A DNA stretch of 64,000 bases from Cupriavidus respiraculi (GCF_914271545.1 NZ_CAJZAH010000002.1:1-64000); one strand, 5' to 3'; shown: positions 18,815-31,390, counted from the first letter of the stretch. Numbers and translations: made by a program. The notes: generated by a model from the sequence alone, not told the origin.

Positions 18815-20136
18815 CGACCGCCGAGCTGCCGGCCGACGAACAGGCGGAGCGGTGCTATCGCCGCCATGTCGACCTGCACCTGGCGCGGAATGCGAAGGCT
18901 TACCTGGTGCACGGCATGCTGGGCATGACGGGCTTCCGGCTGGTTACCGCGCCGACGTTCGTGCCGGCCTATCTGTACCTGCTGTCCGGCTCCAAGCTGA
19001 TGGTGGGGCTGGTGCTCTCGGCACAGTACGCCGGCATGGCGGCGTCGTCGATCTGGGGCGCCACGCTGATCGAGCATCGTCCGCGCGTGATGCCGCTGAT
19101 CTATGTGGTCGGCTGGCTGGTGCGCGCGCAGATCCTCGGGCTCGCGCTGTCGGCGCTGTGGCTCACCGGGCAGTCCGCGCTCGCCGCGGCGGCCGCCTTC
19201 CTGCTGCTGTTCGGCCTGCTCAACGGCGTGCAGAACGTCAGCTTCAACTACCTGACCTCCAAGATCATCCCGCTGTCGCGGCGCGGCCGGCTGGTGGCGC
19301 TGCGCAATTTCTGCGGCGGGCTGACCGCCGCGGGCGTGGCGTGGCTGGGCGGCCGCTACCTCGTCGGCCACGACGTGTTCGGCAACGGCTATGCCGCGAC
19401 GTTCTTCGCGGCGTTCGTGCTGACCAGCATTGGCATCTCCGCGCTGAGCGCGATGCGCGAGCCGACGCTGCACGACGTGCGCACGCCCAGCGGCTTTCTG
19501 CGCCGGCTGTGCGAGGTGCCCGGGCTGCTGCGCGCCGATGCCGACTTCGTCCGCTTCTTCATCGCCCGCGCGCTGGTGGCGTTCGGCATGATGGCCATGC
19601 CCTTCTATGCCATCTACGCGGGCACGCATGTGCGCCTGTCCGGCGCGACGCTGGGCTACCTGAGCCTGGCCTATCTGCTGGCGCAGACCTCCAGCAGCCT
19701 CGCGTGGGGCCGCATCGCCGACCGCCACGGCTATCGGCGGGTGTTTCTCGCCAGCATCGCGCTGTGGATCGCGGCCACCGTGCTGCTGCTGGCGGGGACC
19801 GCGCTGCCGGGCTTCGTGCTGGCCTTCTGCGGGCTAGGCGCGGCCTTCGGCGGCTTCTTCGTGTCCGCGGACAACCTGGTGATGGAGTTCGGCACGCGCA
19901 GGGACAGGCCCATGCTGCTTGCTGTGTCCGACACCGCGACCTACACCATGATGGCCATCGGCCCCATCTGCGGCGGGCTGCTGGCGCAGGGCGTGCGCTT
20001 CTGGCTGGTGTTCGCGATCGCCATCGCGGTCAAGTGCGCGGCCTTCGCGCTGGCGCTGCGCATCGTCGATCCGCGCCAGCGCCGCGCGCAGCAGGAGCCT
20101 GTATTGCCTGCAATGCCGGGGGCGCCGGGCGACTGA
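18811..20136 (+). CDS. MFS transporter
   Basis: A 441-residue integral membrane protein with about 12 predicted helices in two halves, separated near residue 230 by a charged loop (MREPTLHDVRTP). It has an MFS-type RIADRHGYRRVF motif A in the second half. The N-terminal ~35 residues are hydrophilic. It overlaps the preceding hydrolase gene by 4 nt and precedes the CoA ligase by 66 nt, so it probably imports the acid or ester that the operon degrades. Substrate unknown. Confidence 0.82.
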   Translation: MTTAELPADEQAERCYRRHVDLHLARNAKAYLVHGMLGMTGFRLVTAPTFVPAYLYLLSGSKLMVGLVLSAQYAGMAASSIWGATLIEHRPRVMPLIYVVGWLVRAQILGLALSALWLTGQSALAAAAAFLLLFGLLNGVQNVSFNYLTSKIIPLSRRGRLVALRNFCGGLTAAGVAWLGGRYLVGHDVFGNGYAATFFAAFVLTSIGISALSAMREPTLHDVRTPSGFLRRLCEVPGLLRADADFVRFFIARALVAFGMMAMPFYAIYAGTHVRLSGATLGYLSLAYLLAQTSSSLAWGRIADRHGYRRVFLASIALWIAATVLLLAGTALPGFVLAFCGLGAAFGGFFVSADNLVMEFGTRRDRPMLLAVSDTATYTMMAIGPICGGLLAQGVRFWLVFAIAIAVKCAAFALALRIVDPRQRRAQQEPVLPAMPGAPGD

Positions 20137-20202
20137 AGCGCGGCGCCGCCAACGACAAGGATCACGCCGGAATCCACCGGCGGACCAGCATCAGGAGACA
20201 AG

Positions 20203-21966
20203 ATGGAAGCGAGGACATACCCCGAGTTCAGCACCCACTATCCGCTGTTGCTGACCTCGATCATGAAGCGGCCCGTGCGGATGTATCCGGACCAGATCGG
20301 CGTGGTGTACCGCAACCACGTCAGCGGCGACTATTTCCGCTTCACCTGGATGCAGTGGTACCGGCGCGTATGCCAGCTCGCCGGCGCGCTGACCGGCAAG
20401 CTGGGCGTGGCGCCGGGCGCGCCGGGCGAGCCGGGCGACCGCATCGCCACGATGGCGCTGAACACGCACCGCCACCTGGAGCTGTATTACGGCGTGCCGG
20501 GCATCGGCGCGACGCTGCATCCGGTCAACGTGCGGCTCTCGCCCGAGCACATCGTCTACACGATCCGGCATGCCCGCGACCGCGTCCTGTTCTTCGACGA
20601 CACGCTGCTGCCGCTGGTGGAAGGCATCTACGACCATATCAAGGACGTGGTCGAGGTCTTCGTTCATATGTCGGACAAGCCGGGTCTGCCTCACACCAAG
20701 ATCGCCAACCTGGTCGACTACGAGAGCCTGATCGCGGGCCAGCCCGATCACTACGACTGGCCCGCGCTGCACGAGGACGTCAATGCGACCCTGTGCTACA
20801 CCACCGGCACCACCGGGCAGCCCAAGGGCGCGACCTTCACGCATCGCCAGCTCTATCTGATGACCGTGCACATGATGGCCCAGCTGGCGATCGCCAATAC
20901 GCCGACGGTGGACATTGCCGACGGCCTGGGCACGCGGCTGGGCGAAAACGCGGTGCCGCTGCTGAACACGCCGATGTTCCATATCCACGCCTGGGGCGCG
21001 CCCTTCGTCGCGGTGTACAGCGCGAACAAGATCGTGCTGCATGGCACGTTCACCGTGCAGGGCTTCTGCGAGCTGGTGGAGCGCGAGCGCGTGACGTCGG
21101 TGGGCATCGTCGCGACCATCGCGGCGATGCTGCTCGATTACCCCGACCTGTCGAAATACGACCTGAGCAGCCTGGTGCGCGTCAATGTGGGCGGCGGCGC
21201 GCTGCCGCTTGGGTTGAAGAAGAAGCTCGAGGCGCTGATTCCGTCGTTCCGCATGAGCTCGGGCTACGGCATGACCGAGACCGCGCCGACCATCGTCAGC
21301 TCGTTCATCAAGAAGGATCTGGTCGACCTGGACCGCGAGCAGACCGATGCCATCCTGGTGAAGTCGGGGCTGCCCATTCTCGGCGTGGAGGTCGAGGTGG
21401 TGGACGAGAGCGGCAAGCCCGTGCCGCACGACGACCACAGCGTTGGCGAGATCGTGGTGCGCGCGCCATGGACCACCGAGCGGTATTTCCGCGACCCGGA
21501 CAAGAGCGCCGAATTGTGGCGCGACGGCTGGCTGCATACCGGCGATATCGCCAAGGTCGATGCGCACGGCTATATCACCATCGCCGACCGCATCAAGGAC
21601 GTGATCCGCAGCGGCGCGGAGATGGTGCCGACGGTGCTGCTGGAGAACCTGATCGCGCTGGCCGACTTCGTCCACGAAGCCGTGGTGGTGGGCGTGCCCG
21701 ACCCGGTATGGGGCGAGAAGCCCATGGCGCTGGTGACGATGCGGCCCGGCGCCGATGCCGACGAGCGGGCGGTGATCGAGTTCCTCAAGGCCAACGGCGT
21801 CGACAAGGGCCGCATCACGCGCTGGATGCTGCCCAAGCTGGTGGCGATCACCAGCGAGATTCCCAAGACCAGCGTCGGCAAGTACAACAAGAAGCAGATC
21901 CGGGACAACCTCGACCGCTTCCTCGCCATCGCCCGCGACGTCTCGCAGTGGCACGGCAACGCCTGA
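20203..21966 (+). CDS. AMP-forming acyl-CoA synthetase (fatty/aryl acid-CoA ligase)
   Basis: A 587-residue adenylate-forming ligase that would activate a carboxylic acid to its CoA thioester with ATP. Core motifs are the P-loop-like TTGTTGQPKGATFTH (about residues 203-217), SSGYGMTET, the hinge GWLHTGDIA, and a C-terminal catalytic-lysine motif PKTSVGKYNK. AGGAG stands 8 nt before the start. It matches medium/long-chain or aryl acid ligases in length. With the following hydratase/dehydrogenase and the divergent dehydrogenases it completes the first three beta-oxidation steps; a thiolase is missing from the window. Confidence 0.9.
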   Translation: MEARTYPEFSTHYPLLLTSIMKRPVRMYPDQIGVVYRNHVSGDYFRFTWMQWYRRVCQLAGALTGKLGVAPGAPGEPGDRIATMALNTHRHLELYYGVPGIGATLHPVNVRLSPEHIVYTIRHARDRVLFFDDTLLPLVEGIYDHIKDVVEVFVHMSDKPGLPHTKIANLVDYESLIAGQPDHYDWPALHEDVNATLCYTTGTTGQPKGATFTHRQLYLMTVHMMAQLAIANTPTVDIADGLGTRLGENAVPLLNTPMFHIHAWGAPFVAVYSANKIVLHGTFTVQGFCELVERERVTSVGIVATIAAMLLDYPDLSKYDLSSLVRVNVGGGALPLGLKKKLEALIPSFRMSSGYGMTETAPTIVSSFIKKDLVDLDREQTDAILVKSGLPILGVEVEVVDESGKPVPHDDHSVGEIVVRAPWTTERYFRDPDKSAELWRDGWLHTGDIAKVDAHGYITIADRIKDVIRSGAEMVPTVLLENLIALADFVHEAVVVGVPDPVWGEKPMALVTMRPGADADERAVIEFLKANGVDKGRITRWMLPKLVAITSEIPKTSVGKYNKKQIRDNLDRFLAIARDVSQWHGNA

Positions 21967-22012
21967 TTTCCCCATCTTTCCATTTGATCGCCCGAACGAG
22001 GAGATACCCAGA

Positions 22013-24094
<2,082 letters not shown>

Positions 24095-24115
24095 CGCGCC
24101 GTGCGCGGGGCCGCC

Positions 24116-25741
24116 TCAGCGGATGCTGGGCGGCGTCTCGAAGGTGTGGAACGGCGCCGGCGACGGCACCGTCCATTCCAGGCCCTGCGCCCCCTCCCAC
24201 GGCGAGTTGGTGGCCGGCTCGCCGGTGCGGATGCACTTGATCACGACATACAGGAACAGCAGCTGGGCGATGCCGAACACGAAGGCGCCCACCGTCGACA
24301 GCGCGTGGAAGTCGGTGAACTGCGGCGCGTAGTCTGCGTAGCGCCGCGGCATGCCGGCCAGGCCCAGGAAGTGCATCGGGAAGAAGGCCACGTTGAAGGA
24401 GATCATCGAGAGCCAGAAGTGCCACTGGCCCAGCCGCTCGTCGTAGCGGTGGCCGGTCCACTTGGGCAGCCAGAAATACACCGCGGCGAACAGCGCGAAC
24501 AGCGAGCCCGCCACCAGCACGTAATGGAAATGCGCCACCACATAGTAGGTGTCGTGGACCTGGATATCGATCGGCGTGACCGAGAGGATCAGGCCGGTGA
24601 AGCCGCCGATGGTGAAGACGAAGATGAAGCCGATGGCGAACAGCATCGGCGTCTCGAAGGTCAGCATGCCGCGCCACATGGTGGCGATCCAGTTGAAAAT
24701 CTTCACCGCGGTGGGTACCGAGATGAGCATCGTCGCGTACATGAAAAACAGCTGGCCGACCACCGGCATGCCCGTGGTGAACATATGGTGGGCCCACACG
24801 ATCGAGGACAGCGCCGCGATCGCCCCGGTGGCATAGACCATGGACGAGTAGCCGAACAGCGGCTTGCGCGAAAACGCCGGCACCACGTGCGAGATGATGC
24901 CGAACGCGGGCAGGATCATGATGTAGACCTCCGGGTGGCCGAAGAACCAGAAGATGTGCTGGAACATCACGGGGTCGCCGCCGCCGGCCGCGTTGAAGAA
25001 CGTCGTGCCGAAATGCCGGTCGGTGAGCACCATGGTGACCGCGCCGGCGAGCACCGGCATCACCTCGATCAGCAGGAAGGCCGTGATCAGCCACGTCCAG
25101 CAGAACATCGGCATCTTCATGATGGTCATGCCGGGCGCGCGCATGTTGAGGATGGTCACGATGATGTTGATCGCACCCATGATCGACGAGGCGCCCATCA
25201 GGTGCAGCGCGAAGATGGCCATGTCCATCCCCGGCCCCATCTGCACCGACAGCGGCGCGTACAGCGTCCAGCCCGCCGCGGTGGCGCCGCCGCCGACGAA
25301 GAACGAACCCATCAGCAGCAGGCCGGCCGGCGGCAGCAGCCAGAAGCTGAAGTTGTTCATGCGGGCGAAGGCCATGTCCGAGGCGCCGATCATCATCGGG
25401 ATCTGCCAGTTCGCCAGGCCGACGAAGGCCGGCATGATGGCGCCGAACACCATGATCAGGCCGTGCATGGTGACGAGCTGGTTGTACAGCTCGGGCCGCA
25501 TGAACTGCAGGCCCGGCTCGAAGAGCTCCAGCCGCAGCAGCAGGGCGAGGATGCCGCCGGCGATCAGCATCGTGAAACTGAACCAGAGGTACAGCGTGCC
25601 GATGTCCTTGTGGTTCGTCGCGAGCAGCCAGCGGCGCCATCCGACCGGAACGTGATGGTCGTCATGTCGGTGATCCGCGACGTGCCCGTGCGGCGTTGGA
25701 ACGGCATGGACGGGATGGGCGATGGCGTGGGGTTGGTCCAT
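24116..25741 (-). CDS. ctaD: Cytochrome c oxidase subunit I (aa3-type), unaccompanied
   Basis: A 541-residue heme-copper oxidase core subunit. The heme/CuB ligands are present: His in LVTMHGLIMVFG, FGHPEVYIMILP (CuB His cross-linked to Tyr), WAHHMFTTG, and VAHFHYVLVAGS. The A-type D-channel Asp is in GASDMAFARMNN and the K-channel Lys in PTAVKIFNW, so proton pumping is plausible. It has 12 membrane helices and the His-rich N-terminus common in beta-proteobacteria. AAGGAGCG lies upstream of the start. No subunit II, III, heme-A or assembly genes lie nearby; only a divergent DUF2244 gene does. It must borrow partners from elsewhere or serve as an alternative core subunit. Confidence 0.95.
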   Translation of the reverse strand: MDQPHAIAHPVHAVPTPHGHVADHRHDDHHVPVGWRRWLLATNHKDIGTLYLWFSFTMLIAGGILALLLRLELFEPGLQFMRPELYNQLVTMHGLIMVFGAIMPAFVGLANWQIPMMIGASDMAFARMNNFSFWLLPPAGLLLMGSFFVGGGATAAGWTLYAPLSVQMGPGMDMAIFALHLMGASSIMGAINIIVTILNMRAPGMTIMKMPMFCWTWLITAFLLIEVMPVLAGAVTMVLTDRHFGTTFFNAAGGGDPVMFQHIFWFFGHPEVYIMILPAFGIISHVVPAFSRKPLFGYSSMVYATGAIAALSSIVWAHHMFTTGMPVVGQLFFMYATMLISVPTAVKIFNWIATMWRGMLTFETPMLFAIGFIFVFTIGGFTGLILSVTPIDIQVHDTYYVVAHFHYVLVAGSLFALFAAVYFWLPKWTGHRYDERLGQWHFWLSMISFNVAFFPMHFLGLAGMPRRYADYAPQFTDFHALSTVGAFVFGIAQLLFLYVVIKCIRTGEPATNSPWEGAQGLEWTVPSPAPFHTFETPPSIR

Positions 25742-25918
25742 GGTGCGCTCCTTGGCGACGCAAACGGCGGGGGCGGGCCGGAAGGGCCGGCAGGCGGCAC
25801 GCCGTTGGGAGGCTCAGGAAGCAAGCGATATGCCGGACCCCGCCACACCGTGCGCGTTCGCATGGCATGAGGCTTGCGCCGGCACGTCCGACCTTGTGCC
25901 GCGCATCGGGAGGCCGCC

Positions 25919-26395
25919 ATGTCGGAGTGGATGATGAGGAAGAACTGTTCGCTCACGCCAATGCAGACGGTGCATGCCTATCTCGGCGCGTGTGTGCTGG
26001 TGCTGTCGATCGGCATTGCGTTCACGGTGATCGGCCACTGGCTGGTGCTGGCGTTCTCGCTGGCCGAACTGCTGGTGCTGGGCGCGCTGGTCCTGGCGTA
26101 TTGCCGGCATGCGCGCGACTTCGAGCGCATCACGGTGGCCCACGACGTGCTGCATGTCGAGGTGCGCTGCGGCACGGATACGTGGGAGCGCGATCTGATG
26201 GCCTCGGTGGTCCGCTTCGAACCGCACGTTCCCTCCAGGCTGGTGGTGATCCGCTACGGCAACGAGAGGCTGATGCTGGGGCGGCATTTGCCATGGCCCG
26301 CGCGCCGCGCGTTCTCCGACCAGTTGCGCCGCTCGTGCGGTGGTGGCGAGGTCGGCGCGGGGCTCGCCGACCGTGTCGCTTTTGCACCGGAGTAG
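25919..26395 (+). CDS. DUF2244 family membrane protein
   Basis: A 158-residue protein with two adjacent membrane helices (about residues 20-60) after a KNCSLTPMQ segment, then a soluble C-terminal half with a WERDLMASVVRFEPHV block, the pattern of DUF2244. The family is often encoded next to cytochrome oxidase genes, where it may help assembly (inference). GGGAGG stands 8 nt before the ATG at 25919. It is divergent from the oxidase subunit I gene, separated by about 180 nt. Confidence 0.78.
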   Translation: MSEWMMRKNCSLTPMQTVHAYLGACVLVLSIGIAFTVIGHWLVLAFSLAELLVLGALVLAYCRHARDFERITVAHDVLHVEVRCGTDTWERDLMASVVRFEPHVPSRLVVIRYGNERLMLGRHLPWPARRAFSDQLRRSCGGGEVGAGLADRVAFAPE

Positions 26396-26462
26396 CGGTA
26401 AAGATTGCGCGGCGGCGGCGCGAACGTCCGGCGGCACGGCGATCCTCCACCCCGCCGCCCGG

Positions 26463-26488
26463 CTCCTCTCCCGCTGGCGGGAGAGGAG
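26463..26488. repeat. REP-like inverted repeat (probable bidirectional terminator)
   Basis: A perfect 12-bp stem (CTCCTCTCCCGC / GCGGGAGAGGAG) with two bases between the arms, lying between the ends of two convergent genes. The same CTCTCCCGC core recurs at 42790-42815 and 42854-42877, so it belongs to an interspersed palindromic family rather than being a unique terminator. The flanking sequence lacks a U-tract. Confidence 0.75.
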
Positions 26489-26498
26489 AGAGGGACGG

Positions 26499-28016
26499 TC
26501 ATACGAGGCGTGCGAAGACCTTTCTGCGCCAGACGAACTGGTAGTACGCGGACTGCAGCGCGAGCATGGCGACGAAGGTGACGGGATAGGCAATCCAGAT
26601 GCCGTTGATGCCGATGCGCTGGCTCAGGAACCACGCCACCGGCACTTCGACGAAGGCGATGCAGGCGATCGAGATGGCGGTGGGCACGAGCACCGAGCCG
26701 CTGGAGCGCATGATGCCGGACAGCACCGAGGCCATGCCGAACACCACGATGCCGCCCAGCACGATGTGCAGCAGCGTCAGCGCCAGTTCGATGACCGGTT
26801 CGCTCGTGATGAAGAAACCCGCGAGGTTGCGCGCGAACAGGAAGCCCAGCAGCACGAGCGCGCCGGTCAGCGCGAGGTTCATCAGCAGGCCGGTGCGGGC
26901 GATGCCGGCCAGCTTGTCGCTGCGGCCCGCGCCAATGGCCTGCGCGCCGAGCACCGAGGCGGTGATCGCGATCGAGATGGCGGGGAACTGCACATACGAC
27001 ACCACCTGGTTGACCGCGCCGTAGGCGGCGGTGGCGTCCGAGCCGTAGCTGTTGACCATCGCCAGCAGGGCCACCTCGGCGACCGAGATCACGATCATCT
27101 GGATGCCGGTGGGCACGCCGATCCGGAGCACCACCTTCAGGATCTTCGGGTCGATGCGCATGGCGCGCCCGAACGCGGCGTCCGGCGCCAGCGGGCTGCG
27201 GCGTACGTTCAGGCGCCAGCCTAGCCAGAGGGTTGCGATCACCAGCGAGACGACGGAGGCGATGGCGCCGCTGGCCACGCCCATCGCGGGCAGGCCGCCC
27301 CAGCCCAGGATCAGCGCGGGCGTGAGCAGCAGGCCGATCACCGTGGAGATCGCCAGCGTGTACAGCGGGGTCACCGTGTCGCTCACGCCGCGCAGCATGG
27401 CGGTGGACAGCAGGAACACGAACAGACCCGGCATCGCGATCAGCATGATGCGCGCATAGGTGATGGCGTCGTCGAGGATATCGGGCGGCGTGCCGAGCGC
27501 GCGCAGCAGCGGCGCGGTGAAGGTGCCGCCCAGCACGGCGACCACCAGGCCCAGCGCCAGGCCGACGCTCAGCGTGGTGCCCGCCACGGCCTTGACCTTG
27601 GCGGTATCGCGCGCGCCCCAGGCCTGGCCGATCAGCACCGATGCGCCGGCGCCCAGGCCGATGGTGAAGGCGATGAAGAAGAACATCACCGGGAAGAAGC
27701 TGGAGACAGCGGCGAGAGCGCCCACGCCGATCATCTGGCCGACGTAGACGTTGTTCAGCGTGCCGGACAGCGACTGCATGATGTTGCCCAGCAGCATGGG
27801 GCCGAGGAACAGCAGGAACGTTCTCCACAGCGCCGCCTCGCCGGTATCGGTACGGGCGGCCGCGGCACTGGCGGCCGCATGGGCCGGGAGCGGTGCCACC
27901 GCGGGTGGCGTGGGGTCTGCCGTAGCCACCGGTGGCGCCAGCAGTTCGGCCGGCAACTGCGGATCGGCTGGATCGAGCACGTCGGCTCGCAGGTCGATTT
28001 CCTTCCGGGTTTTCAT
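26499..28016 (-). CDS. MATE family efflux transporter
   Basis: A 505-residue Na+/H+-coupled multidrug exporter of the MATE type, with 12 predicted helices. The first ~60 residues are a hydrophilic Ala/Pro-rich tail not usual for the family. Motifs include the GPMLLGNIMQSLSGTLNNVYVG opening region and the mid-protein PTGIQMIVISVAEV repeat of the same helix pair. The start at 28016 overlaps the DUF2239 stop by 4 nt (ATGA), so the two genes form a unit governed by the palindrome-covered promoter at 28599-28628. A start 12 nt upstream is possible. Confidence 0.9.
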   Translation of the reverse strand: MKTRKEIDLRADVLDPADPQLPAELLAPPVATADPTPPAVAPLPAHAAASAAAARTDTGEAALWRTFLLFLGPMLLGNIMQSLSGTLNNVYVGQMIGVGALAAVSSFFPVMFFFIAFTIGLGAGASVLIGQAWGARDTAKVKAVAGTTLSVGLALGLVVAVLGGTFTAPLLRALGTPPDILDDAITYARIMLIAMPGLFVFLLSTAMLRGVSDTVTPLYTLAISTVIGLLLTPALILGWGGLPAMGVASGAIASVVSLVIATLWLGWRLNVRRSPLAPDAAFGRAMRIDPKILKVVLRIGVPTGIQMIVISVAEVALLAMVNSYGSDATAAYGAVNQVVSYVQFPAISIAITASVLGAQAIGAGRSDKLAGIARTGLLMNLALTGALVLLGFLFARNLAGFFITSEPVIELALTLLHIVLGGIVVFGMASVLSGIMRSSGSVLVPTAISIACIAFVEVPVAWFLSQRIGINGIWIAYPVTFVAMLALQSAYYQFVWRRKVFARLV

Positions 28017-28591
28017 GCGGTATTCCATGCAGAGGCCGCAAGCCGTGCCAGATAGCTGCGCACGTCTTGCGGCCAGGGTTCGGTGAGCGTGGCAAAGCGC
28101 TCGCGGTCGTCGGCGAACAGCGCGCGGCTCGCCTCCTCGAAGCCCGGCAGGTCCCCGGCCATCTCGCTCATGACGCGGTACGCGGCCTCGCGGGCGTGAC
28201 GGCGGGCCTCGACGGCCTCGGTCGCGTGGCGCGCCTCGTCGACGAGACGGCGCAGCGCCACGGACGCGCCGCCGCGCTGCTGCGCCAGCCATTCCCAGTG
28301 GCGCGGCAGCAGGGTGACCTCGCGGGCCACCACGCCGAGCTTCGGGCGCCCGACGCCGCGGGGCGGGCAGGCTGGAGGCGGTTCGTCTGCGATGTCGGGG
28401 CCGGCGGCGGCAGCGTCGGGGGCTTCCGGGCGCAGGTCCAGGTCCACGCGTTGGCCGGTAGCGTCGTCGAAGACGCGCACGAGGACGTCGTCGGGCGGCG
28501 GGGTGCGACGCAGTTCGGCGATGACGTGGGCGCGGGGGCCGTGGGCGATGCGGTGGAAGTCCGCGAAGGCGGTGAGGGTGAGCGAAGGCAT
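28013..28591 (-). CDS. DUF2239 family protein
   Basis: A 192-residue soluble protein with the DUF2239 pattern: an early FADFHRIAHG segment, VRVFDD-x-TG, then RPKLGVVAREVTLLPRHWEWL and a helical tail ending in a WPQDVR-x-YL block. Biochemical function unknown. There is no ribosome-binding site: upstream of ATG the sequence is only ACCGCCC after a TAATAT -10 box, so the mRNA probably starts at or next to the ATG (leaderless). Its end overlaps the MATE start by 4 nt, so it may act as regulator or accessory for that exporter (inference). Confidence 0.82.
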   Translation of the reverse strand: MPSLTLTAFADFHRIAHGPRAHVIAELRRTPPPDDVLVRVFDDATGQRVDLDLRPEAPDAAAAGPDIADEPPPACPPRGVGRPKLGVVAREVTLLPRHWEWLAQQRGGASVALRRLVDEARHATEAVEARRHAREAAYRVMSEMAGDLPGFEEASRALFADDRERFATLTEPWPQDVRSYLARLAASAWNTA

Positions 28592-28598
28592 GGGCGGT

Positions 28599-28616
28599 AT
28601 ATTACCCGGGTAATAT
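28599..28616. promoter_or_regulatory. Perfect 18-bp palindrome (operator) over the DUF2239-MATE promoter
   Basis: The sequence ATATTACCCGGGTAATAT is a perfect 18-bp palindrome. Its left edge, read leftward, is the TAATAT -10 box. A dimeric repressor here would block polymerase directly. No obvious repressor gene is adjacent; DUF2239 itself has no recognised HTH. Confidence 0.75.
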
Positions 28617-28628
28617 TGGTGGTGGCAA
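28599..28628 (-). promoter_or_regulatory. Sigma-70 promoter of DUF2239-MATE, leaderless transcript likely
   Basis: Leftward TTGCCA (28628-28623), 18 bases, then TAATAT (28604-28599); 5/6 and 5/6 matches. The start codon is 7 nt after the -10, so transcription should begin at the A of ATG. Confidence 0.6.
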
Positions 28629-28758
28629 GCGTTGCGCACCGGCGCTTCGTTTTGGCCGTAAGGGCGTCCCCGACACCGTCCAAACCGCCACCAACCCCGT
28701 CCAACGCGCCTCACTAGGCTAAGATGGCGCCCGCAGCCCAAAAAAAGGAGAACCCGCA

Positions 28759-29754
28759 GTGCAAGCAGTACCCGCAATCAAGAAGGTCTTGCTGGCGGGG
28801 GCCGCGCTGGCGTTTGCCACGCTGACCGCCCCAGTTCACGCCGAGACGGCGAATGCCTGGCCCACGAAGCCGATCCGGCTGGTGGTGCCATTCCCGCCGG
28901 GCGGCGGCACCGACATCCTGTCGCGGCTGGTCGCGAACCAGCTGTCGCAGACGACCAAATGGACCCTGGTCCCGGACAACCGCCCCGGCGCCGGCGGCAC
29001 CATCGGGATTGCGGAGATCGTCCGGGCCGCGCCCACCGGCTACGACCTGGTGATGGGGCAGAAGGACAACCTCGTGGTGGCCCCGTGGCTGTACAAGTCG
29101 GTCAGCTACGAGCCCTCGCGGGACCTCGTCGCCGTGGCCCACGTCGCCTTCACGCCCGTGGTGATCGTCACCCCGACGAATTCGCGCTTCCGCAATCTCG
29201 CCGACCTGATCGCCGCCGCGCGCAAGGCGCCCGACACGATCACCTACGGCTCGCCGGGCAACGGCACCACCATCCATCTCGCGGCGGAAATCCTGAGCAA
29301 GGCGGCCAATATCAAGCTGCGCCACGTGCCCTACAAGGGCTCGAACGCCGCGATGATGGATGCGCTTGCCGGCAACGTCGACCTGATGGTGGCGTCGGTG
29401 CCTTCGGCGCTGGCCCAGATCAAGGCCGGCAAGCTGCGCGCGCTGGCGGTGACCTCCGCCGCGCGCAGCAGCTCGCTGCCGGACGTGCCCACGGCCGCGG
29501 AGTCGGGCTACAAGGAAGTGGACGTGAGCACGTGGTATGGCCTGTTCGCGCCGGCGAAGACGCCCAAGGAGGTCGTCACGCGCGTTAACACGGAGGTCAA
29601 CAAGCTGTTGGCGACCCCCAGCGTGGTGAGCGCCATCCACGAGCAGGGCGCCGAACCCAAGGCCATGTCGCCGGAGCAGTTCGGCGCGCAGGTGCAGGCC
29701 GAATACCGCAAGTGGAAGGACATCGTCCACCAGTCGGGCGCCAGCGTCGAATAA
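28759..29754 (+). CDS. Bug-family (TctC-like) tripartite tricarboxylate transporter receptor
   Basis: A 331-residue periplasmic binding protein. A signal peptide (KKVLLAGAALAFATLTAPVHA, cleavage near 28) precedes the Bug fold: WPTKPIRLVVPFPPGGGTDIL, RPGAGGTIGIAEIVRAAPTG, and KAPDTITYGSPGNGTTIHLAAE. It starts at GTG with AAGGAG 9 nt upstream. Such receptors bind carboxylates or similar anions for TctA/TctB permeases. No TctAB genes are nearby, which is common in Burkholderiales, where orphan Bug receptors are numerous. It ends at a terminator hairpin shared with dctA. Confidence 0.92.
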   Translation: MQAVPAIKKVLLAGAALAFATLTAPVHAETANAWPTKPIRLVVPFPPGGGTDILSRLVANQLSQTTKWTLVPDNRPGAGGTIGIAEIVRAAPTGYDLVMGQKDNLVVAPWLYKSVSYEPSRDLVAVAHVAFTPVVIVTPTNSRFRNLADLIAAARKAPDTITYGSPGNGTTIHLAAEILSKAANIKLRHVPYKGSNAAMMDALAGNVDLMVASVPSALAQIKAGKLRALAVTSAARSSSLPDVPTAAESGYKEVDVSTWYGLFAPAKTPKEVVTRVNTEVNKLLATPSVVSAIHEQGAEPKAMSPEQFGAQVQAEYRKWKDIVHQSGASVE

Positions 29755-29792
29755 GCGAAGCGACCCGTGCGCGCCACGGCGCGTACAAAAGA

Positions 29793-29817
29793 ATCGGGGG
29801 CCGTTCAGGCCCCCGAT
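29793..29817. terminator. Bidirectional intrinsic terminator between the Bug receptor gene and dctA
   Basis: A perfect 10-bp stem (ATCGGGGGCC / GGCCCCCGAT) with a 5-nt loop between two convergent genes. Read leftward it is followed by TCTTTTG, a fair U-tract for dctA; read rightward it is followed by GTCGTTTA, weaker. Confidence 0.8.
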
Positions 29818-29822
29818 GTCGT

Positions 29823-31172
<1,350 letters not shown>

Positions 31173-31270
31173 GTGGGTGTCCCCTGCCGTGGCCCGGCAA
31201 GCTCCGGTGAAGCTTGCGGTGCCGGTTATATGAAAAGGCAGGCCATATGGGATGGCCGGTGGCGCGATAT

Positions 31271-31286
31271 CGCAATGGCTGTGCCA
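31271..31286 (-). promoter_or_regulatory. Sigma-54 promoter of dctA
   Basis: Leftward the sequence reads TGGCACAGCCATTGCG. The -24 element TGGCAC and the -12 element TTGC are at the exact sigma-54 spacing (consensus TGGCACG-N4-TTGCA). The transcript would start about 90 nt before the dctA ATG. Confidence 0.85.
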
Positions 31287-31390
31287 GAGCCACAGAACGC
31301 CGTAACCCGTTGATTCCAAAGGGACATCGTTGCGCCCGCCCGGCTGGTTCCCTGGTGGGTGGGCGGAAAATCGCCTATCATTCCGGCCTC

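Noticed and set aside
26463-26488. Simple intrinsic terminator for the MATE gene
   Set aside because: It has no U-tract on either side and the same core recurs elsewhere, so it is better described as a REP element that may incidentally stop transcription.
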